Positions 50,400 to 61,300 are shown, counted from the stretch's first letter. The stretch is DNA of 64,000 bases from Epiperipatus broadwayi (GCA_028023455.1 JAQFVV010006311.1:932001-996000); one strand, 5' to 3'. Translations and numbers: made by a program. Notes: generated by a model not told the origin, from the sequence alone.

Positions 50400-50745
50400 C
50401 CCAAGATATAATTATCTCCAGACCAATCTCTCCAAATAATTTTAAAATTAAATGTAAAGAACCAACCTGCAAAGCAATTTATTATGATGAGTCTCATGCC
50501 AACAGTGCTATAAAATTAGTGCCGCACAAATATATATACAAATAAACTAAAACAGGCCCAAATATTAAGCTTATATTTTTAAAGCATGAATTATAATCAG
50601 GCCACAATTTCAATCCATTTAATATTAAAGTTGTTTGCACTAAGTGCAATGATCGAAAAAGAAAATATAAAGAGACATGGTTTATTGCAAATAACATCAA
50701 TGCAATGAATAAGAAAGACTCATGCATTGCAGTATCATGAAAATG
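50400..50745 (+). pseudogene. Penelope-like element fragment: GIY-YIG nuclease
   Basis: The plus strand gives NFKIKCKEPTCKAIYYDES at about 50440-50495, which aligns with the C-x-C then YYGE-S start of the Penelope GIY-YIG nuclease (the Gly is Asp here). After a stop and a frame change it gives SGHNFNPFNIKVV (about 50600-50640) and WFIANNINAMNKKDSCIAVS (about 50680-50740), the family's conserved GHxF and AxNxKDSC-type tail. The last part resembles the 17-20 kb copies (AINRKDSC). The reverse transcriptase is missing. The minus-strand ORF over the same bases is a shadow. Confidence 0.65.
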
Positions 50746-51368
50746 GTATATTTGAATTTATAAACTTATTTAACTTATAAATTCTATTTTCTATACACCC
50801 ATGTTAATTCTATGAATATGACCAACTTGGTTGAAAACAGTGCTAAGCTGGAAATTTTTAAAGAATAAATTTATAATCTTTCTGGTGTAGTGAACATCAC
50901 TATTTATTGAAAGAAATATTATAGTTAAAAATTATATACCAAGTTCTTTATTCTTTCAAATTATTATTACCTAAAGAAAATCATTTTCAAGTTTTTCAAA
51001 ATGAAAATGATGAATGTTTTACTAAGAATCTTAATTACATTAAATGAAATTGCAAAGAGTTGATCTGTTTTTATCAGTGAAAAGCTAAAAATAGTCCTTA
51101 GAGATTAAAATTTTTTTTATATAATAAAATCTATACTTTCACAGGTTGGCAAGCAATGGAAAACTACCACTAACAATATCAAGGATTGTCACATTATTAC
51201 CCAATTACTTAACCTATCTTAACTGAAATACAGGCTTATTATATACCTGTATTAATATATGTAATATATAGGGTATATGAGCACAGACTTTCACATGACC
51301 ACCACTCTCCACTCTATCTCATAACACTGATACCCTTGAACACATATATTTCGAATAGATAAACAATC

Positions 51369-51412
51369 ACCAATATACCTATTTCATGCTAAACCAGCAA
51401 TCATCAATTGGT
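51369..51412 (-). ncRNA. Hammerhead ribozyme motif, family B (one core change)
   Basis: Minus strand: ACCAA, TTGATGA, helix II TTGCT-GGTTT-AGCAT, GAAA, then AT-AGGT-AT as 2-bp helix III (A15.1-U16.1 and U15.2-A16.2), A at the cleavage position, then TTGGT pairing fully with ACCAA. C3 to U is the only departure from the hammerhead core. Confidence 0.65.
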
Positions 51413-51671
51413 CCAGATTATCATATCCTTTATACTTTAATGGACAGGTTTCAATCCACTCCACACTCCTACTCTTCAACCATCCAACCAATTGAAAATC
51501 TGATAATGGAACGCTCAAAGGACACTCTGAGGCCAAGATTCTCATCACATCCATGTTGACCTAAAGTTAATCTGACCCTCATGTGAAACCTGTCCATTAA
51601 ATTTTGAAGATTGGCTATATTAATATATATCTGAGCACTTATTGCATATATGCATAGAGTTGATAATCTGG

Positions 51672-51715
51672 AACAATTGATGATTGCTAGTTTAGCATGA
51701 AATACGAATATTGGT
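51672..51715 (+). ncRNA. Hammerhead ribozyme motif, family B (one core change, helix I mismatch)
   Basis: AACAA, TTGATGA, TTGCT-AGTTT-AGCAT, GAAA, AT-ACGA-AT mini helix III, A, TTGGT. It shares the C3 to U change with its partner arm at 51369 and has one helix I mismatch. The helix III loop (ACGA) differs from the other arm (AGGT) while its two pairs are kept. Confidence 0.6.
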
Positions 51716-52893
51716 GATTATCTTTTCGACATATATGTGTTCAAGTAGTATCAGTGTTATGAGATAATGTGGAGAGTATCGTGTCAAAGTCTGTGCTCGT
51801 ATACTTTATATATTAACCTATCTTACTGATAGAAAATTTAATATACATATATATATTTCTTATGCAAAAATAGATAATTTTCATACATATTTAAAAAAAT
51901 AAAAATTTTAATAAAGTATTGAAAAATTTATTGAAGGATTTAATAAAAAAATTTCTATTAATATTTCACATTAAAATAACAAAAAAAAAAAAAAGACAGT
52001 AAAAAAGTACTTTTAATAATGAAACTTCTATTTGCTGATAATATTCTAATTTAAGCAAATATGTTGTATAAACTGGTGGGTGTGACTGCATTAAATATAA
52101 AAAAAGTCAAGCTAAGATTTAAATGTTACATAATAAATTAACTAGAAATAAAAAAGGATACTAAAACTTATGTTTTCACTGTTAGTGCTGAACTGTTTAT
52201 TAAAGTCACGGACATAGAGAAGGATGAGTATCAAATGTGTGCATACATGCTCTCATATATAAGTAAACACACACTTAAGCAATAATAAAGATATGTATTT
52301 ATTAAATTAACCTAATCTAGTATTTTACAGATACATATAATTATAATCTTATTTATGAAAGTATTTTATTTTGTTAAATAATGATCAAAGGTTTTAAGCT
52401 AATTAAAAAAACATTAACTGAAACATCATATTTACAAGACTATCTGTATTACCATATATTACTAATTGTTTTGCCTCAGATTGACTAGGTCACACTCTCA
52501 GAACAATCTTTTCCAAAATATTATTTTACCTTATATTGGATATGAATGTAGATTGAAAAATCAAAAATTCAATTACTTATAGAAGAGATATACAAAAACA
52601 TGTAATAAATTGTATATTGAATATTTAAAATCACATATAGCTATATTATATAAGAAGATAAACCATAGTATAAAATAAGTTCATAATGTAACTGCATTTC
52701 ATCAGAAGTGGACAGGTAACTAAACCTAGACTATGTATCAAACTTGTCAAGTGAAATAAGAATATAAGTAATGTAAATAATTAAAATGTAAAACATCATG
52801 CAAGTATAGCATACAAAGAAATATTGCAATTGAAATTTTGAGATGGTAAAAATATTTCAATGTTTGAATTTTTTTATGCTTAATTAATATTTA

Positions 52894-53695
52894 AATAACC
52901 CAGACTTTCAAGGTCTTTTCATTCGTTCATTTTGTCTAATATAACCAATGTACATAACCACATACATGTGAAAAAGATAAATGATGTCCAATATACGTAC
53001 TGCATGCTGACCCAGTATTCATCAGTAGATTCTAATCATCATCTCCCACACACATATATAATCAATCCTTAGTTTTATATTAAGATAGCAAATCTAAAAA
53101 CTTTAATAGACATGCTTCAATTCTTTCCACTCTCCCAACTCTTCAGCTATCTATATCATTGAAAACCTGATGATGGAATGCTCAAAACCCTTGTTGATGC
53201 CATTATTATAGACATATCCACATTGGCCTTTAGTCACTGTTCCTTGATATGTAGGATCTTAATATGTCCATTTAAATACCTCAGAAGAGGGATGGGCAGA
53301 ATAAGGTTGAATATGTAATATTTAAATACAAGTATAGTATATGTACATATGAAGGGTTAGAGTGACTTATGATCAACATGGGTTTGACACTAAATGGCAC
53401 CAATAAGGACTTTGAGCATCAGATTTTCAATGATATGGATAGTTGAAGACTTGGAGAGTGGAGAGGAGTGAAGCCAGTCTATTAAAGTTTGTAGATTTGC
53501 TATCTTAATATAAACAGAGCACTGATTATATATGTGTATAAGAGATGATGATCTGGGCCAAGTGATACATGCTGATTCAGCATAAAATATATTGGAGATC
53601 ATTTATTTTTTTCACATGTATGTTGTCATGTGTATTGATTATATTATATATAGAGACTGACTGAATGGAGCTTGAAAGTCTGGTTTTAAATCCCC
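52894..53695. mobile_element. Family B fold-back element, longest copy
   Basis: Arms run from CCAGACTTTCAAGG (about 52900) to CTTGAAAGTCTGG (about 53682), with an asymmetric centre including CCATTTAAATACCTCAGAAG. Possible target duplications TTAATTAATATTTA (52880-52893) and TTTAATTACATTTA (53696-53709) share 12 of 14 positions, but both are very AT-rich. Each arm has a hammerhead-like relic near 52990-53030 and 53555-53595 with several core changes. It is noncoding; the minus ORF at 53390-53602 is incidental. Confidence 0.7.
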
Positions 53696-53769
53696 TTTAA
53701 TTACATTTAGAGTAAGTATATATATATACACTATGCCAGTATTTAAATATTATATATTCAGTCTGTGCT

Positions 53770-54195
53770 TTGCCCATTCCTCTTCTTTGTATTTAAATGG
53801 ACATATTAAAATCCTACATATAAGGGTCAGAATGACTTAAGGTTAAATTGGATATGATAATAATAATAGCATCAACAAGAGCTTTGAGCATTCCATCATC
53901 AGATTTTCAATGACATGAATGGGAGAAGAGTTGGAGAATGGAGAGGATTGAAGTCTATCCATTAAAGTTTGTAGATTTTCCATCTTAATACAAAAGCGAA
54001 GACTGATTATATATGTGTGTGGGAGTTGATGATCTGAACCAACTGATGAGTGCTGGTTCAGCATGAAATATATATACTGGAAATAATTTATATCTTTAAC
54101 ATATATGTGATCATGTGCAACAGTTATATCAGATAGAGTGAATAATTGGAGGGAGTCTGAAAATCTGGGTTCAAATTCCATTTAATTATATGTAA
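53770..54195 (+). mobile_element. Family B, single forward arm
   Basis: Repeats the forward arm of the element just upstream: TATTTAAATGGACATATTAA, GATTTTCAATGACATGAATG, CATTAAAGTTTGTAGATTTT and a closing GTCTGAAAATCTGGGTTCAA. It has no reverse-orientation partner, so it is either a solo copy or the second unit of a tandem with 52894-53695. The closing GGTTCAAATTCC resembles a polymerase III B box, but no A box accompanies it. Confidence 0.7.
54038..54080 (+). ncRNA. Hammerhead ribozyme motif, family B (all core residues intact)
   Basis: ACCAA, CTGATGA, helix II GTGCT-GGTTC-AGCAT (five pairs with a G-U at the base), GAAA, AT-ATAT-AT mini helix III, A at the cleavage position, then CTGG. All core nucleotides of a hammerhead are present. 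Helix I keeps three central pairs (U-A, G-C, G-C) but has a C-A mismatch next to the cleavage site. This is the best-preserved ribozyme candidate in the window, and cleavage, if any, would follow 54076. Confidence 0.65.
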
Positions 54196-54199
54196 TTAA

Positions 54200-55300
54200 G
54201 TAAATTGTTAAATATTAAATGTGATATATTAATAACTGAAACATGATTAACAATTGTCAAAAAATTAATAAAATATATATGTAACACATATTCTTCAGAT
54301 TAGAAAAACAAAAAAAAATAATTATTTTTCAATCTTAGACATATTTTTACATAGTATTTAAAGTTGAAACATAATAGTAATCTAGATTGTTATAAATGTA
54401 GACAAAAAATCTTAATTATTAAAATTTGAATATTTTTTTAATTGAAATATTAAAAATGTTAAATAGAGCTATGAACAGACATAAAAAAGGATGAAATTTT
54501 TATTATTTATGATAATAAGAAAAAAAGCAAGAGTTTGTTAAAAAATAATATTTGCCATCGATTAAGAAATACTTAAATGCTATCAAACAGTCATAATATA
54601 TAATAAATTAACTACTGAACATTAATCTTAGATGGTCAAATATGTGTTTCTGTAGTTCTTATATTAATGCCCTTTTCAATTGCTTTGGGGTTAAAATGTA
54701 ATTTTTAATATGCAGAATTAGTAATCGATGTGTATATTTATCTATTATTTTACCCCACTTATAACTAATTTATGAAGCAATATTTATTATAAGAACATGA
54801 CTTATGTATCAAGTTTTACCATAACTAATAGGTTAGTGTATATGTAACTTACAAAATGAAAGATTAAACTTCTTGTAATATTATGTCTTCTTTAAGATGC
54901 ACAAATTTGTATGACTAAAACTAGCAAGAACAATTAAGTCAAAGAATTAATAAGTGGATGAAATATGGTTGAATTTTAATTTTAGCTATTATATCAATAT
55001 GGTTGTAATTTGAGGTTGATACAGATTTTATCATATTTATTATGCTCTTTAAATACCTTTATAATTAAATAAAAAATTCAAACTGCAATACATCTCAAGG
55101 AAAATTGTAACAATGTTGTGAAAGTTACAGATTGAGTTTAAATATCTAATTATAAGATCATAATTTGCTATCGTATTTCTTTTTTTTAAATTTTATTTGA
55201 ACAGAAACTTGTTACTGGTTTTTTTTTTTTTCATTAATTTTTTCAGATTTATTAATAAAGTTTATCATTAAAATGTATAAAAGAGTTTGAAGTATGTATG
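54200..55300. other. AT-rich stretch, no gene seen
   Basis: No coding potential or recognisable repeat. Confidence 0.4.
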
Positions 55301-55302
55301 TA

Positions 55303-55487
55303 GCTAAACATCACATGATCACTATCTCTTATACTAGCACATGATCTAGGTGCAGTGCTCTCAGATCTGAGGCTTCTCACTGACAAAGACTCAAGCCAGA
55401 AATTAGTCTGGGAATATTGGATGCATATGCACTAGATAGGTATTTAATGCACAAGCCTTCTGGCATCCATTGATTGCTCTGGTAGAG
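55303..55487 (+). mobile_element. Family A copy truncated at a LINE junction
   Basis: Starts with the family terminus in reverse orientation (TAAACATCACATGATCAC), flips near 55344 to forward orientation (ATCTAGGTGCAGTGCTCTCA onward), and stops at CATTGATTGCTCTGG where LINE sequence begins. The rest of the monomer is not found after the LINE. No target duplication was found. Confidence 0.7.
55374..55414 (+). ncRNA. Hammerhead ribozyme motif, family A (compensatory helix I)
   Basis: TTCTCA pairs with TGGGAA. Against the family pair TCCTCA / TGGGGA, both members of the second pair have changed (C-G to U-A) and pairing is kept. The core reads CTGACAA (G8 to A), with GAAA and the GUC triplet intact and a U-G in helix III. 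Confidence 0.6.
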
Positions 55488-55799
55488 AAAGAGGCAATAA
55501 ATAAAATAAGAAAAATTAAGGTGTTTGATAATGAAGAAAAAGTATGCACTAGTGATCATAACTTCATTGTAATTGAAATGGTTAGTAATGTGATGGGAAA
55601 TAGAAATAAAAGTAGAAATAACAGTGAAATATATGGATGGAGAGAATGATAAGAATAAGTTGGAAGAGTATAAAATACAAGTTGAAGAAATTATGGAAGA
55701 GTGGGTCGGGGATGAGTATAAGGACTGGTGTAAAGAAGTAGAAAAAGAGGCAAATAGGGTTTTAGGTGAGAATATTCAGAAGAATAAAAGTAATAAAAA

Positions 55800-57242
55800 A
55801 TGAGAATTAGTAAAAGTGTAAAAGAGAGGAAAGAAGCATGTAGAGAATATAAGTGTGCTATTAAGAATAAGGAAAGTGAAAAAGATATTAATGATAAATG
55901 GGAAAAGTACTTAGAAAAGAAGAAGTTAACTAAAATAGACAATTATAGAGAGAGAATGAAATTGAATAGTAAATTGTTGGAGGATATTAATAAAAATGGA
56001 AAAGATGGGAGTAAAAAATTTTGGAATTACATTAAAAGGAGGAATGTAGGGGAGAGAGAGATAGTATTATTAGATGATGAGGGAATAGAGTGTAGCTCTA
56101 GAGAAGATTTAGAGATAATCTTAAATAGATATGTAATGCATATAGAAAAGATGTTAGATATGAATGATAGAGTGATAGAAAACATGAAAGCATATAGTAA
56201 TGGGAATATTAGGTTTTCAGAAAATGAACTGAATGAGGTAGAGAAGAAATTAAAAAGTGGAAAGGCAAGAGGTTTAGATGGATGGGCAGCAGAGATGGTA
56301 ATGAATTTAGGATATAGGGCAAAAGTAAAGTTATTATTTTGTTTTAATAAAATGGCACAGAATAGAGTTTTCCCAAGTAGTTGGAGTAATACAAGAGTAA
56401 GATTATTATTTAAAGGAAAGAGTAAGGATCATAGAAAGTTGAATAATTATAGACCAATAGCGGTAACATCAGTTTTATATAAAGTTTTTTCATATATGGT
56501 GGCTAGAAGAGTTGTAAAATGGATGGAAGAGAATAATATAGTGGGGGAAATGAAAGGAGGTTTTAGATTAGATAGGCATATAGGAGATAGTTTATTTGTA
56601 GTTACCCAACTTATGGATATGAGTAGAAATTTAGGTAAACAGTTATATATGAGTTTTATAGATATAGAGAAGGCATATGATAGAGTAGACAGAAATAGAT
56701 TATGGATAAGTTTAGCAAATTTGGGAGTGAATGACACTTTAATAGATATTATTAAGAAATTATATGAAAATAATTATTATATATATCAATTAGGGAATAT
56801 AGAATCAGTTAAAGTTAAAAATGGGGTGGGGCTAAGGCAAGGATGCCCTATGTCACCTATTTTGTTTGTGTTGTATTTGAGTGAAATGGAAAAAGCAATA
56901 AAAAGATTAGGAAGAGGGATAGAGATACCATTAATAGGTAGTAAGGGAGTATATATTTTGTCAGGTCTTTTTTTTGCAGATGATATATTTTTGTGTGCAG
57001 AAAAAAGAGAAGATATGGAAGTTATGTTGAGGACATGTGCAAGGGTTGGTAAGGAGATGGGGATTAAATTTAGTGAAGAAAAATCAAATATAATGATGGT
57101 TAATACTGGGGAAAGAGAAGATGTAGAATTTTTATTGGAAGATATTAAGTTAAGTGTGGTGAATACATATAGTTATTTGGGAATTATTTTAAGTAATCAG
57201 AAAAATTATTTGGATGAATGGGAGAAAAAAATTGATAAATGA
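55800..57242 (+). pseudogene. LINE reverse transcriptase domain, 480 codons open
   Basis: Polymerises cDNA from element RNA at a nicked target. Motifs in order are NNYRPIAVTSVLYKVF (215-230), FIDIEKAYDRVD with the first catalytic Asp (286-297), GLRQGCPMSPILF (344-356), FFADD with the two remaining catalytic Asp residues (391-395), and YSYLGIIL (457-464). Residues 1-60 are a basic, Lys/Glu-rich linker after the endonuclease. The initial Met is only the first in an open frame: the natural frame enters from the endonuclease, and a shift near 55800 separates them. The 3' end is a frameshift in an A7 run at about 57225, after which the protein continues in the frame at 57214-57582. Confidence 0.85.
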
Positions 57243-58207
57243 AGCAAAGAAAAGAAAGGGATTGATAAAGAAATTAACAGTGTTTTCATATAATAAATAT
57301 GATGTAGTTAGAATTACATGGAAAGGAGTTGCAGTAGCAGGGTTAACATATGGTAATGATGCATTATATGTTAGTAAAGAGGTATTAAATTACTTAGAAA
57401 AAGTTCAAAGGGAAGTAGGAAGACATGCATTGGATGCAGATGTATGGACAGCAAGAGAGGCAATTCAAGGAGAAATGGGATGGTCAAGTTTTCATATGAG
57501 AGATGCAAAAAGTAAAATGAAAATATTTGGTAGACTGCAGTTTATGGATAATAAAAGAATAACTAAAATAGTATGTAATTAGGTTATGAGTAAAGGGCAG
57601 GTAACAAGATGGGTGAGAAAGATAATGTGGTATGCAAAAGATTTGGATAAAGAATTTATATCAGTATATTTGTACAAAAGACGGGATGATTGTATTAAGA
57701 GAATTGTTGAGTGTTGTAGTAGTAAGGAATGAGATAAAAGAATAGATTTATTAATAAAGAATAGGGAGTTAGAGAGATGGAGAAATAGTATGAAGAGTAA
57801 AAAGAATTTAAATATATATAGAAATAAACAGAATATTAGGTGTGAGTTAATATATGATAATAGTAAGGAAAGTAGTTTATTATTTAAGGCTCAAATGGGA
57901 TCTTTAGTTACAAGAGAATATAACATGTAAATGGAAAAAAATGGGTGATTTATTTTGTAAATTATGTAAAGAAGGAATAGAAAATATTAGGCATTTGTTA
58001 ATTGAATGTAAATGCTTGAAAACAGAAAGGGCACATATAATGAAGTTATGGGAAAATAAATATGAAAAAAGTGATTATACAGAAAGTAGATTATTGGTTT
58101 TTATGCTGGGTTTGGAAAAAGATAAGGGAGATTTAGTTATAAAAGCTGTAGAGTTGACAAAGATTATGTTGTGGAAATGGGATGGAGCAGAATATGGGAA
58201 AAATTAG
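57214..58207 (+). pseudogene. LINE C-terminal region with CCHC zinc knuckle
   Basis: The frame 57214-57582 (LINEAKKRKGLIKKL onward, with VAGLTYGNDALY) continues past a stop through WVRKIMWYAKDLDKEF. After another shift it reaches 57941-58207, which carries C-x2-C-x8-H-x4-C (Cys6, Cys9, His18 and Cys23 of that frame). Such a zinc knuckle, C-terminal to reverse transcriptase, is common in APE-type non-LTR elements and is thought to bind nucleic acid. Aromatic and basic residues follow up to the stop at 58207. No RNase H domain is apparent. Confidence 0.7.
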
Positions 58208-58329
58208 ACTGGGGAATGTAAAATTAAGTAGCTAACAAGTTTTTCTTGGTGTAATTGCTGAGAGATTCTTGACTTCGTTTAAGGAGTAGCTACAGTACAT
58301 CACATCACATCACATAATCACATCCTTGT

Positions 58330-61300
58330 TTAATGAATGCAGCTATTATATAGAAATACTATTTACATTACTGTATCACATAAAAAAGTATACTATTTGT
58401 GACATATCAACAGACTATGTAGTAGTATATATAGATCTGTTTAACCATATATACACATATATAAAGAAAGTTTTATTTTAAGTAATCAAGTATAAGCTAA
58501 TTAGTATATTTAGTATGATCCCAAAATAAATAAAATAATACAGTTTTTCTTATTGATAACTATCTATATCTGAATTAATTTATTCTACATTAGTTGTTTC
58601 ACTTCAGGGTTATCTTAGTCATAACTGATCAGTTAATGAACAATTTTTAATACATAAAAAAAAAAAAAAGAATAGTATAAACAACTAACTGCAGTATTAA
58701 TTTTTTTCTCCTTAATAATAATTATTTTTCATTACTCAATTTTAAAATTTTAACATTATTTTTATTTTCTTGCAAATGCAATATCTATTTGTTTTCTTTC
58801 CCTAATTACTCAAGTCTGTTCTATTAATACTATAATATTTCATACGAAATATTTAAAAAGTTTAGTTTTAATGCAAACGCTTATAATTTACAATATAAGC
58901 TGCTATTTTTATTAAAAACTTGGTTATCTATGGCAATTTTTATTCTAATTTCTTTGTCTTTATTAGTATTATTACAAACAAGTTCCTAAATAATTAAAAA
59001 TACTGACTAACTCTACATACTTTGCATAAATATTATTTTAATCCTTCATCATTTTCGACTTTATCATAACTTAAGATTTAACAACAACAACAACAAATGC
59101 AATAAACTAACCTAACCAGCTCTATGCTTATTAGCAATTCACTTAAAAAAAATTTGCAGAAGGAATAGACAAAGTGCATTATTTATTCCCCCCCCCCATA
59201 TCTATTTTATTTGTAATAATATATATATTTAAAACAACTTTTCTAAAATACATAAATTGCCTAAAACATCTTTTCATTTCAATCTATATAACTTTTTCCT
59301 CAAAACATTAGAAAATGAAATAACTCAATTTATTCTATTGACTGTCTTTTCAATAATGACAAATATTGTTAACCTTCCTTAGTACACTATCCCTTCTAAA
59401 TCCAAACAGCTCTTCAGACAACATCATGTTTATTCTCTTATAAAAATATTTTAACATCATCACACTCATCAATACTTTCTTTGCTTTGTTTTTCCCTTAA
59501 TGTCATTATTGTAAATAGCAAAAAAAAAAAATACTGGTTACTCTCTTGAATCGTATTTTACATGCCCACCTTTACTGAATTTTCTCAAATTTTTTAACCT
59601 ATTATTTTCAGTATCAGAATTTCGTCATTCTTTTATTGCTCAATCTATTTTTTTTATTATTGCTCAAACTAATTTATTCTTATTTAAATCCTTTTCGTTT
59701 GTTAGTAGATTATTATATTTAAAAAAAAATTTTAAATAAATTCTTCTCTCTTTTTTATTATTTTATTTCTGCAACTCTATTACTTCTACAAATTGAATTA
59801 TAATCTAGTTGTTTAACTGTGAGTTCTAAGAAGTTGTCATGATCAAAGAATAATATAGTAGCTCCTAGTGAAGAGAAAGTTTACCCAAATAGATTACTAT
59901 GTTATTTTTGAATGACCATTTATTAAGAGAAGGAAGATTGTATGCTGCTGGATTGAAATTGATATCTACTGATTCTTGGGAATCTTAGAGGTATCAATTA
60001 AGGCTAATAATACTAATAATCATTTGGAAAGTAGTATGTGTGACAGTTTTATCAATACTATTTCAATAATAGACTCAAAAAATGAGAGAAAGTTTCTTTC
60101 ATTGTTGATAGTCTTATGCAGTAATTTCAATAAAAGATTATTTTTTCTTCTTGGAGACATTAATACAAACATTTGCAAGATCAGTAAATTATGATCTAAC
60201 CTCATTGCAAATAATTTAAATGGGTACTATAAACTTAAATGATTTGCCATTATTTAATAGTTATATAATATATAGATTTACTATTACGGACACATTGTTT
60301 AGACTGAAAAATTGTTTTAAAAAACTTAGATTCATCTCAACTCAAGTCAATGATTTTTAAACATTATAATATAGTCAGAAATTGGGCTGTAAAATATATC
60401 AATATTACATAAATACTTATGACAAAAACTGTTTATAGAAGCACAAGTTAATAAGCTTAAAGATTTAAATGCTTATTAGAAAATTTGATATTAATTTTTG
60501 GAAGCAAATGCTGTTAAAAACTAAAATTTCCAATATGGATTTTTAGCTTACTATTTTAAGTGAGATAATGGGCTATATTAAATCTCTCCCACCTCCATTT
60601 TACATCAGTCAATTATTTTTTAATTTTTATTGAACTAGCTATACATAGAAAGAAAAAAACATTCCTAATAATTGTTAATAATAAATTAGCAAATAATTTT
60701 AATATTTATTTTAAATTTTAGCAATGGAAATCATCAGCATCAGCAATACTCAAAAAAATAAGTAGCCATTCTTATTTTAAAAGAGTAAAAAGAATAGAAA
60801 GTGAAATAAATATAATACATTGAAATTGAATTTTGGGATGACTATACAAACCAATCTATGTAGCACAAATACATCTACATATAGAACATCTCAGTTCATC
60901 ACACTGTTTTTAATTTCATTTCTGGCAAATCTTTCTTACTTAAAAACTTCATTACTTTGTCCAATTATGACTGTTCAGTGTATTCTATCCTCAAAAATAT
61001 TTTAATAATAAAAGTAATCAGTATTGCATGTTTTAGAATATATTTAATTGCTTCTTCCATGAAAATCATTTTCAAGTTTATTACAAAATATTTTTTTATA
61101 AAGTATTGTATTTTTCATTCATTTAACATGTCTAATCCAATGAACATGTGATTTTACAATAGTGAAATCTACAGTATCACATCCAGCAATTTGAAAAATA
61201 TATTCATTGGCTTTATGATCTTGCCATCATATTTTTAAATGGAGCATTCTTAAATAAAAATTTCTAAATATATTTGTTTCTTATTAGAGGATCAAAGTCT

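Larger units (their letters stand above)
51227..51812. mobile_element. Family B fold-back insertion with 17-18-bp target duplication
   Basis: Flanked by TTAACCTATCTTAACTGA (51209-51226) and TTAACCTATCTTACTGA (51813-51829), which differ by one indel. The two arms are complementary from about 51252 inward and carry the family landmarks, including one hammerhead motif per arm. A small extra hairpin, AATACAGG / CCTGTATT, lies at the left edge only. The centre, between about 51500 and 51590, is unpaired. A duplication of this length argues for target-primed insertion rather than a DNA transposase. Confidence 0.8.
55488..58323 (+). mobile_element. 5'-truncated non-LTR retrotransposon (LINE) with ACATC-rich tail
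   Basis: Begins inside the last part of an APE-type endonuclease: the frame from 55488 gives EKVCTSDHNFIVIEM, where SDH is the conserved endonuclease end motif. It then runs through reverse transcriptase and a C-terminal zinc knuckle to a short CACAT/ACATC repeat at about 58297-58323. Frameshifts occur near 55640, 55800, 57225 (an A7 run) and 57930, with stops at 57580 and nearby, so it is dead. The sense strand is strikingly poor in C and rich in A and G. No target duplication was found. The clade is not certain. Confidence 0.85.

Noticed and set aside
50494-50727. 77-codon minus-strand open frame.
   Set aside because: Antisense of the Penelope GIY-YIG fragment, which has the recognisable motifs on the plus strand.
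55691-55942. 83-codon minus-strand open frame.
   Set aside because: Antisense shadow of the purine-rich LINE reverse transcriptase.
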